A stretch of 64,000 bases of DNA from Spiractinospora alimapuensis (GTDB lineage Bacteria; Actinomycetota; Actinomycetes; Streptosporangiales; Streptosporangiaceae). The notes under the pieces are model-generated. The model saw nothing but the letters and a program-made list of their open reading frames with translations, had not been told where the DNA came from and searched no databases. The position numbers and the translations under genes were made by a program. Positions 17,485 through 24,742 of the stretch are shown here, in pieces; position 1 is the stretch's first letter; each line of letters opens with the position of its first letter. The stretch covers positions 1,240,001-1,304,000 of the forward strand of contig NZ_CP072467.1 in NCBI RefSeq assembly GCF_018437505.1, given 5' to 3'.

Positions 17485-18341
17485 GGCGCCAGATCGCGCG
17501 GTTCCGGCCGTTGTGGTTCGCGGCGATCCCCGTACTGATCGCCCTCAACGAGACCATGTTGGCCGTGGGTGGGACCGCCGCTCCGGGGTGGCTCGTGTTC
17601 GGCCTGGCGGCCGTGCTGGTTGTCCTCATCTTCGTCCGGCCTCCCGTGGTTCACCGCGAGCCCGTGGAGGTCGCGGCCCCTGTCAACGGTCGGTGGGTCA
17701 GCCTGAACAGCCCCGGCTCGAAGGTGCCGAGCCACGGGACGCGCGCCTACGGCCAGAGCCACGCCGTGGACATCCTCCACCCATCCGACGCCGACTCCCC
17801 GCCGATGGCGCGCCGGGGCCTGCTGCCCAACCGTCCGGAGGACTACTCCTGTTTCGGGGAGCCCGTGCTCGCGGTCGCCCCCGGGGTGGTGACCCGCGCC
17901 ACCGACTGGCAACGTGACCACCGGGCCCGCAACACCTGGCCCGCGGCGATCTTCATGCTGGTCCTCGAGGGGCTCCTGCGATCCTTCGGCGGTTTCCCCC
18001 TCATCGCCGGCAACCACGTGGTCATCACGCACGACGACGGCACGGCGAGCGTCTACGCGCACCTCAAACACCGGTCCGTTCTGGTCACACCCGGACAGCG
18101 CGTCACCGAGCGCCAGCACATCGCCCACGTGGGCAACACGGGAAACTCCTCGGAACCCCACCTCCACGTCCAGCTCGCCGACCGGCCCGAACCGGGGGCC
18201 AGCGTCGGACTGCCGATGCTCTGGCGCGGCCTGGAGGTCGAGGCCGCGCCGGACCCGCGACTCGCGCCGTACACCAAACCGCCCGCCGCGACGGCGATCG
18301 CCGGGTTTCCCGCGAACGCCCGGGTCTTTCGCTGCACGTGA
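17481..18341 (+). CDS. Membrane-anchored M23 family metallopeptidase
   Basis: A 286-residue protein with two membrane segments (about 9-27 and 33-51) and an extracytoplasmic M23/LytM domain. The zinc site is intact: the histidine and aspartate of SHAVDILHP and the HLHVQL motif near residue 230. M23 enzymes cut peptide bridges in peptidoglycan. A hydrophobic insert (AAIFMLVLEGLL) between the two halves of the site is unusual. It is translationally coupled to the preceding ArsR-type regulator, which suggests a cell-wall or envelope signal controls it; that is inference. Confidence 0.85.
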   Translation: MRRQIARFRPLWFAAIPVLIALNETMLAVGGTAAPGWLVFGLAAVLVVLIFVRPPVVHREPVEVAAPVNGRWVSLNSPGSKVPSHGTRAYGQSHAVDILHPSDADSPPMARRGLLPNRPEDYSCFGEPVLAVAPGVVTRATDWQRDHRARNTWPAAIFMLVLEGLLRSFGGFPLIAGNHVVITHDDGTASVYAHLKHRSVLVTPGQRVTERQHIAHVGNTGNSSEPHLHVQLADRPEPGASVGLPMLWRGLEVEAAPDPRLAPYTKPPAATAIAGFPANARVFRCT

Positions 18342-18403
18342 TCCGCCGCCGCAGTTCCTGTCAGGGGCACTGCGGGTGGGGGCGGGGCCGGATGTGGGGC
18401 CCG

Positions 18404-18470
18404 TAGAATGGCCGGCATGTCTGGTGCTTCCGCCGCGGCCGCCGCCGCTGTGACGAGGACGCTCCGCTAG
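18404..18470 (+). CDS. Leader peptide (17 residues) of an attenuator, with its own -10 box
   Basis: An ATG at 18417 opens the short frame MSGASAAAAAAVTRTLR, ending with TAG at 18468-18470. TAGAAT at 18404-18409, included in this span, is seven bases before the ATG, so the transcript should begin at the start codon itself. The last codons lie in the 5' arm of a hairpin (18459-18481), and an intrinsic terminator follows about 60 bases later, before an MFS exporter gene. This is the layout of ribosome-controlled attenuation. No homologue search was possible; the peptide is too short for proof by itself. Confidence 0.6.
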
Positions 18471-18512
18471 CGGCGGAGCGTTCCTAGGTCTTCTCTCTTC
18501 GTACGTTCCGCC
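18457..18512 (+). promoter_or_regulatory. Mutually exclusive leader RNA stems
   Basis: ACGCTCCGC (18459-18467, last codons of the leader peptide) pairs perfectly with GCGGAGCGT (18473-18481). The same 3' arm, 18472-18481, can instead pair with 18503-18512 (ACGTTCCGCC) over ten base pairs including one G-U. A ribosome stalled near the end of the leader peptide would block the first pairing and favour the second. A further pairing, CGTTCCG (18504-18510) with CGGAACG (18523-18529), competes with this and borders the terminator. Confidence 0.5.
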
Positions 18513-18527
18513 GCTCGAGGGTCGGAA

Positions 18528-18565
18528 CGGTGCCACACGTCCGTGTGGCACCGTGTTCTTTCTTG
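18528..18565 (+). terminator. Intrinsic terminator before the MFS exporter gene
   Basis: CGGTGCCACACG (18528-18539) and CGTGTGGCACCG (18542-18553) form a nearly loopless perfect stem, really 11 pairs around GTCC, followed by the T-rich TGTTCTTTCTT. This is the best intrinsic terminator in the window, and it stands only 30 bases before the exporter start codon. It would stop most transcripts unless relieved. Confidence 0.8.
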
Positions 18566-18582
18566 AGCAACGGAGCTTCTCT

Positions 18583-19977
18583 GTGTTTCCACGCACCTCT
18601 ACGGTCATGCGGTCTGACCGCACGTCGGCAGCACGTTCCTGGACGGTACTGAGCTGTCTGGCCGTGTTGCAGTTCTTCATCGCGGTCGACGTGACCGTGG
18701 TGAATATCGCCCTTCCGTCCATCGGCGCCGAGTTGGGCGCCGGTCCCCGCGAGTTGACCTGGGTGGTCGTCGCCTACACCATCGCCGGCGGCGGGCTGCT
18801 CATGCTCGGCGGCCGACTGGGCGACGTCTTCGGGCGACGCCGGGTACTCCTCGTCGGCACTGCCGTGTTCGGTGGGGCGTCGCTGTTGGCCGGTGTCGCC
18901 AACTCGTTCGCCGTGCTGGTGGTGACTCGACTGCTCCAGGGGGTCGGTGAGGCGCTGGCGCTTCCCGCGGCGATGGCCACCATCGTGCTGCTGTTTCCCG
19001 AAGGGCCCCGCCGGTCGCGCGCGTTGAGCGTGTGGGCGGCGATCGCCAGCTGCGGCCTGGTGCTTGGCTTCGTCCTGTCGGGGGTCATCACCGAGTTCCT
19101 GGGGTGGCGCTGGATCTTCCTCATTGCCGTCCCGTTCGTGGTGTTCGTCCTCGTGACCACGGTGATCCTCATCCCCGCCGATCGGTCTCGGGAACGGGCC
19201 CCGCTCGACGTGCTCGGCTCCCTCCTGCTGACCTGCGCCCCACTGCTGTTCGCGTTCGGTGTGGTGGAGGCTGGGGGCGATGGAGGAACGCCGTCCTGGG
19301 TGCCGGCAGTCGCTCTCGTGGGTGCGCTGGTAGCGGGCTTGTTGTTCTTCGCGGTCGAACGCCGGGCCACCAACCCGTTGATTCCGCTCGCGTTCTTCCG
19401 GAACCGTTCCCGCGTGCTCGCCAACCTCGCGACGGCGCTGCTGAGTGCGACACTGTCCACGTCGTTCCTGCTGTTCACCTTCCAGTTGCAGGACCGGCTC
19501 GGACTGTCCCCGCTCCAGGCCGGACTCATGCTGCTCCCCCTGGCGGTGAGTCTGGTGCTCGCCGTGACGGTGGTGCCCCGGCTCCTTGGCTCGTGGGGAG
19601 CACGCGGGTGCGCCCTGGTCGGGATCGGGTTCGCCGCCCTGGGCATGGTGGTGATCGGGGCCGCCGCACACCTGGGCGCGCCCGCGCCGATGCTGATTCC
19701 GGCGATGGTTCTGATCGCGGCGGGGATGGGCTTCGGCATCGTCGGCCTGCAGTACGCCGCGGTCACGGGCGTCACCGACGAGGACGCTGGGGTCGCCTCG
19801 GGAGTGCAGCGCGCCGCCGACCAGCTCGGGGGCGCGACGGGCGTCACCGTCTACGTCGGCGTCGGTTTCACACCGAGCGTTCTCGGCTCGTCGCCGTACC
19901 TGCTGAGCTGTGGCCTGGCACTGGTGGGCCTGCTCGGCGCCGCAGCCGTCGCGGGCCGCATCCGGATCGGGCGGTAG
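18583..19977 (+). CDS. DHA2-family MFS drug exporter
   Basis: A 464-residue protein with 14 predicted membrane segments, the EmrB/QacA layout. Motif D1 reads AVDVTVVNIALPSIG in helix 1, motif A GGRLGDVFGRRR follows helix 2, and motif C-like glycines occur in helix 5. The GTG at 18583 is chosen because GGAG lies seven bases upstream; an ATG at 18607 has no such site, and earlier codons fall inside the terminator. The leader region points to induction by a translation-affecting signal, so a ribosome-targeting compound is a sensible but untested substrate. Confidence 0.87.
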   Translation: MFPRTSTVMRSDRTSAARSWTVLSCLAVLQFFIAVDVTVVNIALPSIGAELGAGPRELTWVVVAYTIAGGGLLMLGGRLGDVFGRRRVLLVGTAVFGGASLLAGVANSFAVLVVTRLLQGVGEALALPAAMATIVLLFPEGPRRSRALSVWAAIASCGLVLGFVLSGVITEFLGWRWIFLIAVPFVVFVLVTTVILIPADRSRERAPLDVLGSLLLTCAPLLFAFGVVEAGGDGGTPSWVPAVALVGALVAGLLFFAVERRATNPLIPLAFFRNRSRVLANLATALLSATLSTSFLLFTFQLQDRLGLSPLQAGLMLLPLAVSLVLAVTVVPRLLGSWGARGCALVGIGFAALGMVVIGAAAHLGAPAPMLIPAMVLIAAGMGFGIVGLQYAAVTGVTDEDAGVASGVQRAADQLGGATGVTVYVGVGFTPSVLGSSPYLLSCGLALVGLLGAAAVAGRIRIGR

Positions 19978-20493
19978 TTCGGTGTCGCGCACGTAGAAGT
20001 CGACGTTGCCGAAGTCCCAGGTGACCTGGATGACCTCGTCCCCGGGGAACTGGTCGTGCTCCTCGTGGACCTGCGCGGTCCCGGAGTACGAGGGGGTGTC
20101 GTCCTCGTCCGGGTGGATGTCGACGCAGTCCATGGAGAACTCGACGGGGTCGGTGTCGGGGTCGAAGTCGCCCGTACAGACCTTGGAGGAGCCGCCCTCC
20201 GTCTCGCCGGGATCACCCAGCAGGGAGACCTCGTCCCCCGATTCGAACCGGAACCACAGAACGGCGTGGCTGTCCGACGTTTCGTGGTCCAGGTGCCACG
20301 AGCCGAGGACGTCGGGGTCGTCGTCCAGGTCAGGCAGGTCCGTCTCGTCCTTGGACTCGGTGTCCGGCGCCGCCGCGGCCTCAGCTTCGGTATCCGCGTC
20401 GGCGTCGAGGTCCTCGCCGGGAGCACACCCCCCGGCGAGGAGGACGCTCGTGGTGGCGATGGTGAACACGGTCAGGGTGTTTCGCGTCAGCAC
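19978..20493 (-). CDS. Putative acidic secreted lipoprotein (3' end unresolved)
   Basis: From a GTG at 20493 the protein begins MLTRNTLTVFTIATTSVLLAGGC, a signal peptide with a loose lipobox, followed by an Asp/Glu-rich linker (DLDADADTEAEAAAAPDTES) and a domain containing LGSWHLDHETSDSHAVLWFR and VTWDFGNVDFYVRDTELP. The frame has no stop near the convergent MFS gene; it stays open on the opposite strand down to 18484. The lipoprotein-like sequence ends about where I place the boundary, so the stop has probably been lost or a frameshift lies here. The true C-terminus is uncertain and no function is recognised. Confidence 0.5.
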
Positions 20494-20638
20494 GCTGGGG
20501 GCCCGCAATCCTGGTCGACGACAGCCGTCCCCCATCGTGCGGGACGCGGCACCGGACCGCACTCACACAGGGGCAGACTGGCCCCCTGCGGCCACCCGGG
20601 ACACACACCGCACACGCGGGGGTCGTGCTCCGTGAGGA

Positions 20639-21172
20639 TCAGTAGGCGAGGTGGAACCACACGCTGCGGAGGTAGGGGCGGCCGTTGTCGCCCCAGGAGT
20701 CGGCGAGCGTGTCGACGAGCATGAGTCCCCGACCGGAGACAGCGAGGGGATCCTCCCCCGCGTTGGGCGGGACCTCGAGGGAGAAGTAGACGTCCCGTGT
20801 CCACCGCTCCGTGCCCCGCAGGGTTCCGCTGTCGGTGCAGGTCAGCGTGATACCGCTCTTGGAACGGTCCGCCCTCAGGGTGAAGTAGCCGCCCGGGTCC
20901 CCGGAGAGTGTGTGCTGGATGGCGTTGTTCGCGAGCTCACTGCCGAGCAGGGTGAACGTGTAGCGGTAGTCGGGGTCACGGTGGGCCGCGCAGGTGTTTA
21001 GAAACGCGCGGACCAGCGGCATCATCGCGGACAGACCGCAGAACTCGAACCGGCGCTTGCGGTAGATCGGGCCGTCGGGGTCACCGTTGAAGTAGTGCGC
21101 GCTCCCGGACGGGATGAACCGGTTGAGCGGGACGGTGACGGTGGGCAGCGGGGCGACAGGGGTCAAAGGCAT
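20639..21172 (-). CDS. ATP-binding anti-sigma-factor-like protein (HATPase_c)
   Basis: A 177-residue GHKL-ATPase protein of the RsbW/SpoIIAB-like type. The N-box region is ELANNAIQHT, the G1 region TCTDSG, and GRGLMLVDTLADSWG forms the G2 lid region. GAGGAG nine bases upstream supports the ATG at 21172. Proteins like this are repeatedly found next to XRE/DUF397 pairs in actinomycetes, the WhiJ/AbaA-type developmental loci, and here it is divergent from exactly such a pair. Its partner may be an anti-anti-sigma factor or the XRE protein; neither is shown by sequence. Confidence 0.8.
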   Translation of the reverse strand: MPLTPVAPLPTVTVPLNRFIPSGSAHYFNGDPDGPIYRKRRFEFCGLSAMMPLVRAFLNTCAAHRDPDYRYTFTLLGSELANNAIQHTLSGDPGGYFTLRADRSKSGITLTCTDSGTLRGTERWTRDVYFSLEVPPNAGEDPLAVSGRGLMLVDTLADSWGDNGRPYLRSVWFHLAY

Positions 21173-21330
21173 GCGGACACACTCCTCGGGCATGCGTGAA
21201 CGAACGGGGTGGAACCCGCACCCGCACCACTTCCACGGTTTCCCGGACACATCAGCGGGAGCGGAACTACCGTGACCCGCAACAGGGTCTGGGGGTGAAG
21301 TGGATCACGGTCTCACCACCGAGAGTAAAT

Positions 21331-21372
21331 AGTGGAATCCACTTCTGTCAATCATTCACAGTGGATTCCACT
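21331..21372. promoter_or_regulatory. Paired operators between divergent WhiJ-like genes
   Basis: AGTGGA-A-TCCACT (21331-21343) and AGTGGA-T-TCCACT (21360-21372) are near-identical perfect inverted repeats with centres 29 bases apart. On the minus strand the first lies in the 16-base spacer between TTGACA (21350-21345) and TTTACT, a promoter for the ATPase gene. The second covers the expected -35 zone for TAGGAT (21386-21391), the -10 box of the XRE gene. One regulator could thus close both promoters. Confidence 0.65.
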
Positions 21373-21397
21373 GCTTTTCTAGCGATAGGATCCCCTC

Positions 21398-22252
21398 GTG
21401 TCCGCTCCCTACAGCCCAAGCATCCGCAGACGACGCCTGTCCGCCGAGCTGAGGAAACTCCGCTCCCAGTCTGAGCTGACCCTGCAGGAGGCCAGCAAAC
21501 AGGCCGGGATCGGAAAATCGAACCTGAGCAAGATCGAACAGGCCGAGTCCAAGACTGTGCCGACCAAGACGCTCGACATGCTGCTGGACACCTACAAGGT
21601 CACCGATACACAGACACGCGCGGCACTACACCAACTGGCCAAGGACGCCAAGGTCCGCGGTTGGTGGGCTCAATACAAGGACCTCATGCCGGAGATGCTC
21701 GCGGACTTTGAGGTTGAGGCGTGCGCATTCCGCACATTCCAGGCCCAGGTCGTGCCAGGCCTACTGCAAACGCCTGACTACGCCGGCGCGATCTTTCGCG
21801 CCAACAAGGTCCGTGAAGACTCCGAGATCGAACGCCGTATCGACGCACGTCTCAAGCGGCAAGATGTGTTGAACCAGGTGCATCCACCAACCTATGAAGC
21901 GGTGATCGAGGAGGGAGCGCTACGGCGGGTGGTCGGCTCGGCAGCGATCATGCACGAACAGTTGCTCCACCTCGACCACATGGCCGTCCGCCACAATGTC
22001 GACCTCTACGTGCTCCCCTTCAACGCGGGCGCCCATCCAGCGACCGAAGGCAGTTTCGTACTCTTGGACTTCCCCGACCCACGGGATTCCACTATCGCCT
22101 ATTTTGAGACCCCGGTGAGTAGCCTGTACCTGGAAGAGGACGAACAGATCCGGCGCTGCAACACCATGTTCGGCAGCACACAGGCGTGTTCGCTCAACCC
22201 TGTCCAGTCGCTGGCGCTGATCCGCCACATCTGCAGCGAGCTAGAAGAGTGA
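21398..22252 (+). CDS. XRE-family regulator with DUF5753 (WhiJ-like)
   Basis: A 284-residue protein: an N-terminal helix-turn-helix (residues about 16-65, LRSQSELTLQEASKQAGIGK and SNLSKIEQAESKTVP) and a DUF5753 C-terminal domain (from about 90, with RTFQAQVVPGLLQTPDYA). TAGGAT lies six bases before the GTG, so the mRNA is probably leaderless. S. coelicolor WhiJ and paralogues have this architecture and work with DUF397 partners to control development. Paired operators upstream overlap its promoter, consistent with autoregulation. Confidence 0.88.
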   Translation: MSAPYSPSIRRRRLSAELRKLRSQSELTLQEASKQAGIGKSNLSKIEQAESKTVPTKTLDMLLDTYKVTDTQTRAALHQLAKDAKVRGWWAQYKDLMPEMLADFEVEACAFRTFQAQVVPGLLQTPDYAGAIFRANKVREDSEIERRIDARLKRQDVLNQVHPPTYEAVIEEGALRRVVGSAAIMHEQLLHLDHMAVRHNVDLYVLPFNAGAHPATEGSFVLLDFPDPRDSTIAYFETPVSSLYLEEDEQIRRCNTMFGSTQACSLNPVQSLALIRHICSELEE

Positions 22253-22257
22253 TACCC

Positions 22258-22443
22258 ATGCCCAACGCTTTGACATGGCGCAAGAGCACCCATAGTGGAG
22301 TAAATGGCGATTGTGTTGAGGTTGCCGAGCTCCCCACCGGCACGGCTGTCCGGGACTCGAAGCACCCCGATCGTGGCCACCTCGACTTCCCCGCCGCCGA
22401 GTGGACCGCGTTCCTCACCGCCGCAGAGCGCGGCGAGCTCTAG
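22258..22443 (+). CDS. DUF397 small protein
   Basis: A 61-residue protein with the DUF397 pattern: LTWRKSTHSGVNGDCVEVAE, VRDSKHPDRGHLDFP and EWTAFLTAAERGEL. DUF397 proteins are encoded next to WhiJ-like XRE regulators across actinomycetes and are thought to act as their partners or antagonists. It starts five bases after the XRE stop codon, so the two are cotranscribed. Its stop directly abuts the stop of the convergent membrane-protein gene. Confidence 0.88.
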   Translation: MPNALTWRKSTHSGVNGDCVEVAELPTGTAVRDSKHPDRGHLDFPAAEWTAFLTAAERGEL

Positions 22444-23043
22444 TCACCCGCCACGGCGTGCGTTGGCCATCCGGCGAACCACGCCGTGGATCTCGTTCGC
22501 GGCCCCGCAGATCACTCCGGCGAGCCCCAGGATCATGCCGGCGTACCCCGCCACCGAGTACTCCGCGTACTCGCCCGCGTCGATCTTGAGGGCCAGCAGC
22601 AAGAACAGGATGCCGCAGATGACGGCGATCCCCGACGGAACGGCCGGCGTGCCCGGTCGGAACACCCCGATCCCGAGCAGCACCGCCAGTACACCCATGA
22701 ACAGGATCGAGACCGTCCCGATGGCGAACCCATTGGCAGCGAGCTCCCACAGCATCGCGTAGGTGACCGACATGTCGTCGGACTCGTACTCGTAGAACGG
22801 CACGAACAGGAACAGCGGAACCAGGAGCAGCATCGGCGCGTAGATGAGGCTGTACCCCAGTAACGCCTGCCGGGTCTCCACGACGTTCAGCCGGCGCTCC
22901 AGATCCGCAGACGAAGCAACAGGTCCCGGAGCGCCAGACATCGGAGGGTGCGGAGGGTGTGGCCCCGGTGGGGGCGGTTGACTGTTCGGCCCCGACTGCC
23001 CCTGGGCCCCGTGTCCCTGTGCCCACTGTGGTTGTGCCTGCAT
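22444..23043 (-). CDS. Four-helix membrane protein with proline-rich N-terminus
   Basis: A 199-residue protein. The first 45 residues are Gln/Gly/Pro-rich and cytoplasmic-looking; four hydrophobic segments follow (YAPMLLLVPLFLFVPF, a helix around GFAIGTVSILFMGVLAVLLG, AVICGILFLLLALK, and AGMILGLAGVICG). AGGAGG about six bases before the ATG at 23043 fixes the start. No family is recognised. It is convergent with, and touches, the DUF397 gene. Confidence 0.7.
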   Translation of the reverse strand: MQAQPQWAQGHGAQGQSGPNSQPPPPGPHPPHPPMSGAPGPVASSADLERRLNVVETRQALLGYSLIYAPMLLLVPLFLFVPFYEYESDDMSVTYAMLWELAANGFAIGTVSILFMGVLAVLLGIGVFRPGTPAVPSGIAVICGILFLLLALKIDAGEYAEYSVAGYAGMILGLAGVICGAANEIHGVVRRMANARRGG

Positions 23044-23112
23044 CCCTGACCTCCTGTTAGGCCGATCCGTATGCATCCATAGACGCGACACCCGACACTG
23101 CGGTTCCCCCGA

Positions 23113-23757
23113 TCACCACCGGTGATCCGCGATGATCACTTCACTACCCAGGGGAACGAACCCCACCGCCAGGAAGGCCCGGAGCGAACGCGCGTTACCG
23201 GGCGACACCGCGGCGAAGACCTCCTCTCCCTCCGGAACGAGCCGCAGCGCGTCCCGCAGTAGCGACCGCCCATGACCGGCGCCCGCATTGCCGGCGGTCT
23301 CGATCGACATCTCCCGCCGGCCCGCCAACCCCGCGGCGATGGTCACCAGGCCCCGCTCGTCAGCGAAGACCCGTACGTCACGCCGCAGTGCAGTGGCGTG
23401 TCGCACCCGGGGGTGCTCCAGCAGGTCGACTCTCTCGGCCAGCGGACAGGTGGCGTTCCCGGGATCACGATCACCGCTCCCCCTCGCGACCATGGTCACG
23501 TCGATCTGTCCGACGGTTCCGCGCTCCCCGGCGATGCGGCGCAGCACACGCGGATGCAAGGCCGCCCCATACCCGTCAAGCTTCGGGTCCCCCAGATCGG
23601 ATGCCGCCCACCGAGTCGCGATCACCGCGTGGCCGGTGAACGACACGACGGCCTGGTGCCCGTCCGCGAGCGGGGGAACCACCACGGCCCGCCCGTCGAC
23701 CGGCGGAAAGACCCCGGCCGCCGCGTCCACGAACATCGCCAACAGGGGGTGATCCAT
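23113..23757 (-). CDS. GNAT-family N-acetyltransferase
   Basis: A 214-residue protein whose C-terminal half has the GNAT acetyl-CoA loop (NAGAGHGRSLLRDAL) and the final strand-helix NARSLRAFLAVGFVPLGSE. The N-terminal half is poorly conserved. The ATG at 23757 has GAGGTG upstream. A GTG at 23811 would overlap the methyltransferase stop as GTGA and add 18 residues, so coupling from that start is also possible. It is the third gene of a minus-strand run with two methyltransferases. The substrate is unknown. Confidence 0.7.
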   Translation of the reverse strand: MDHPLLAMFVDAAAGVFPPVDGRAVVVPPLADGHQAVVSFTGHAVIATRWAASDLGDPKLDGYGAALHPRVLRRIAGERGTVGQIDVTMVARGSGDRDPGNATCPLAERVDLLEHPRVRHATALRRDVRVFADERGLVTIAAGLAGRREMSIETAGNAGAGHGRSLLRDALRLVPEGEEVFAAVSPGNARSLRAFLAVGFVPLGSEVIIADHRW

Positions 23758-23807
23758 CGTCACCTCGTACCACCGCAGATGGTCGTTGAAGGTCCCGCCG
23801 CCGCGCC

Positions 23808-24695
23808 TCACGCCTTGCGCAGCAGCCCTCCGAACTCGTAGCCGCGCTTCGTGCCGCGGCTGGCGGCGCCGAGGAACTGGGTGAGGGCTGTGTCGACCTC
23901 GGGGAGAGGGGGCTGGTCGGGGTCGGGGCGCCAGTCGGCGACGGGGACCAGGCCGGGGTCGAGGAGTTCGAAGTCCTCAAGCCACGACTGGAACTCCTCG
24001 GGGGTTCGGGTGCGCCAGGGCATCCCACCCGCGGTGATGTGCCGGGTGATCTCGTCGGCGGTCGCCTGGTCGTCGGCGACCACGTGGGTGACGGCCAGGT
24101 AGCTCCCGGGGGCGGCGTGTGCCATCGGCGCCAGGATGGCCTCCCGCGCCTGGTCGTCGTCGGGCACGCAGTGCGCCGTGGCGAGCATCAGGACCCCGAC
24201 CGGGCGGGTGAAGTCGATGAGCTCGCGGGTCTCGGGGGCGTCCAGCACCCCCCGCGGGTCGGTGACGTCGGCCTGGATGACCGTGGTGCTCGCGTCGTCG
24301 TTCAGCAGTGCACGGCCGTGGGCCGTGACGATGGGGTCGTTGTCCACGTAGACGACACGGGCGTCCGGCTGGAAGGCCTGGGCGACCTGGTGGACGTTGC
24401 TGTCGGTCGGCAGACCCGACCCCAGGTCCAGGAACTGGGTAATACCGACGTCCCGCGCCAGGTGGCGAACCACGCGGTACAGGAACCGCCGGTTGTCCCG
24501 CGCGTCGTCCAGGGTCTCGGGGAAGGCGTCGAGGAAGCCGAGGGCCATCTCCCGGTCGACCTGGAAGTTGTCCTTGCTCCCCAGCATCCAGCCGTAGACC
24601 CGCGCCGAGGTCGGCCGGTCGGTGGGGATCTCCGGCGGGTAGGCCGCGCCGTCCTCGGTGGCGAGGTGTTTCATGAACTGGTTCGGGTTGGTCAT
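23808..24695 (-). CDS. SAM-dependent methyltransferase, DUF574 type (copy 1)
   Basis: A 295-residue protein of the actinomycete-specific SAM-binding group (DUF574/Methyltransf_19). The AdoMet motif is FLDLGSGLPTDSNVH with the downstream acid in VVYVDNDPIV. A conserved N-terminal RPTSARVYGWMLGSKDNF and C-terminal YEFGGLLRK complete the family. GGAG stands before the ATG at 24695. A close paralogue lies 47 bases upstream. Actinomycetes often carry dozens of these near XRE/DUF397 loci; natural substrates are not known. Confidence 0.87.
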   Translation of the reverse strand: MTNPNQFMKHLATEDGAAYPPEIPTDRPTSARVYGWMLGSKDNFQVDREMALGFLDAFPETLDDARDNRRFLYRVVRHLARDVGITQFLDLGSGLPTDSNVHQVAQAFQPDARVVYVDNDPIVTAHGRALLNDDASTTVIQADVTDPRGVLDAPETRELIDFTRPVGVLMLATAHCVPDDDQAREAILAPMAHAAPGSYLAVTHVVADDQATADEITRHITAGGMPWRTRTPEEFQSWLEDFELLDPGLVPVADWRPDPDQPPLPEVDTALTQFLGAASRGTKRGYEFGGLLRKA

Positions 24696-24742
24696 CGAGA
24701 GGCTCCAGGGGGCACGGTGAGGGGGCGGGTCCACAGGCGGGG

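Noticed and set aside
18484-20562. A 692-residue reading frame on the minus strand across the MFS exporter
   Set aside because: Only the N-terminal 170 or so residues look like a protein. The rest is antisense to a clear transporter, and long open antisense frames are expected at this GC content.
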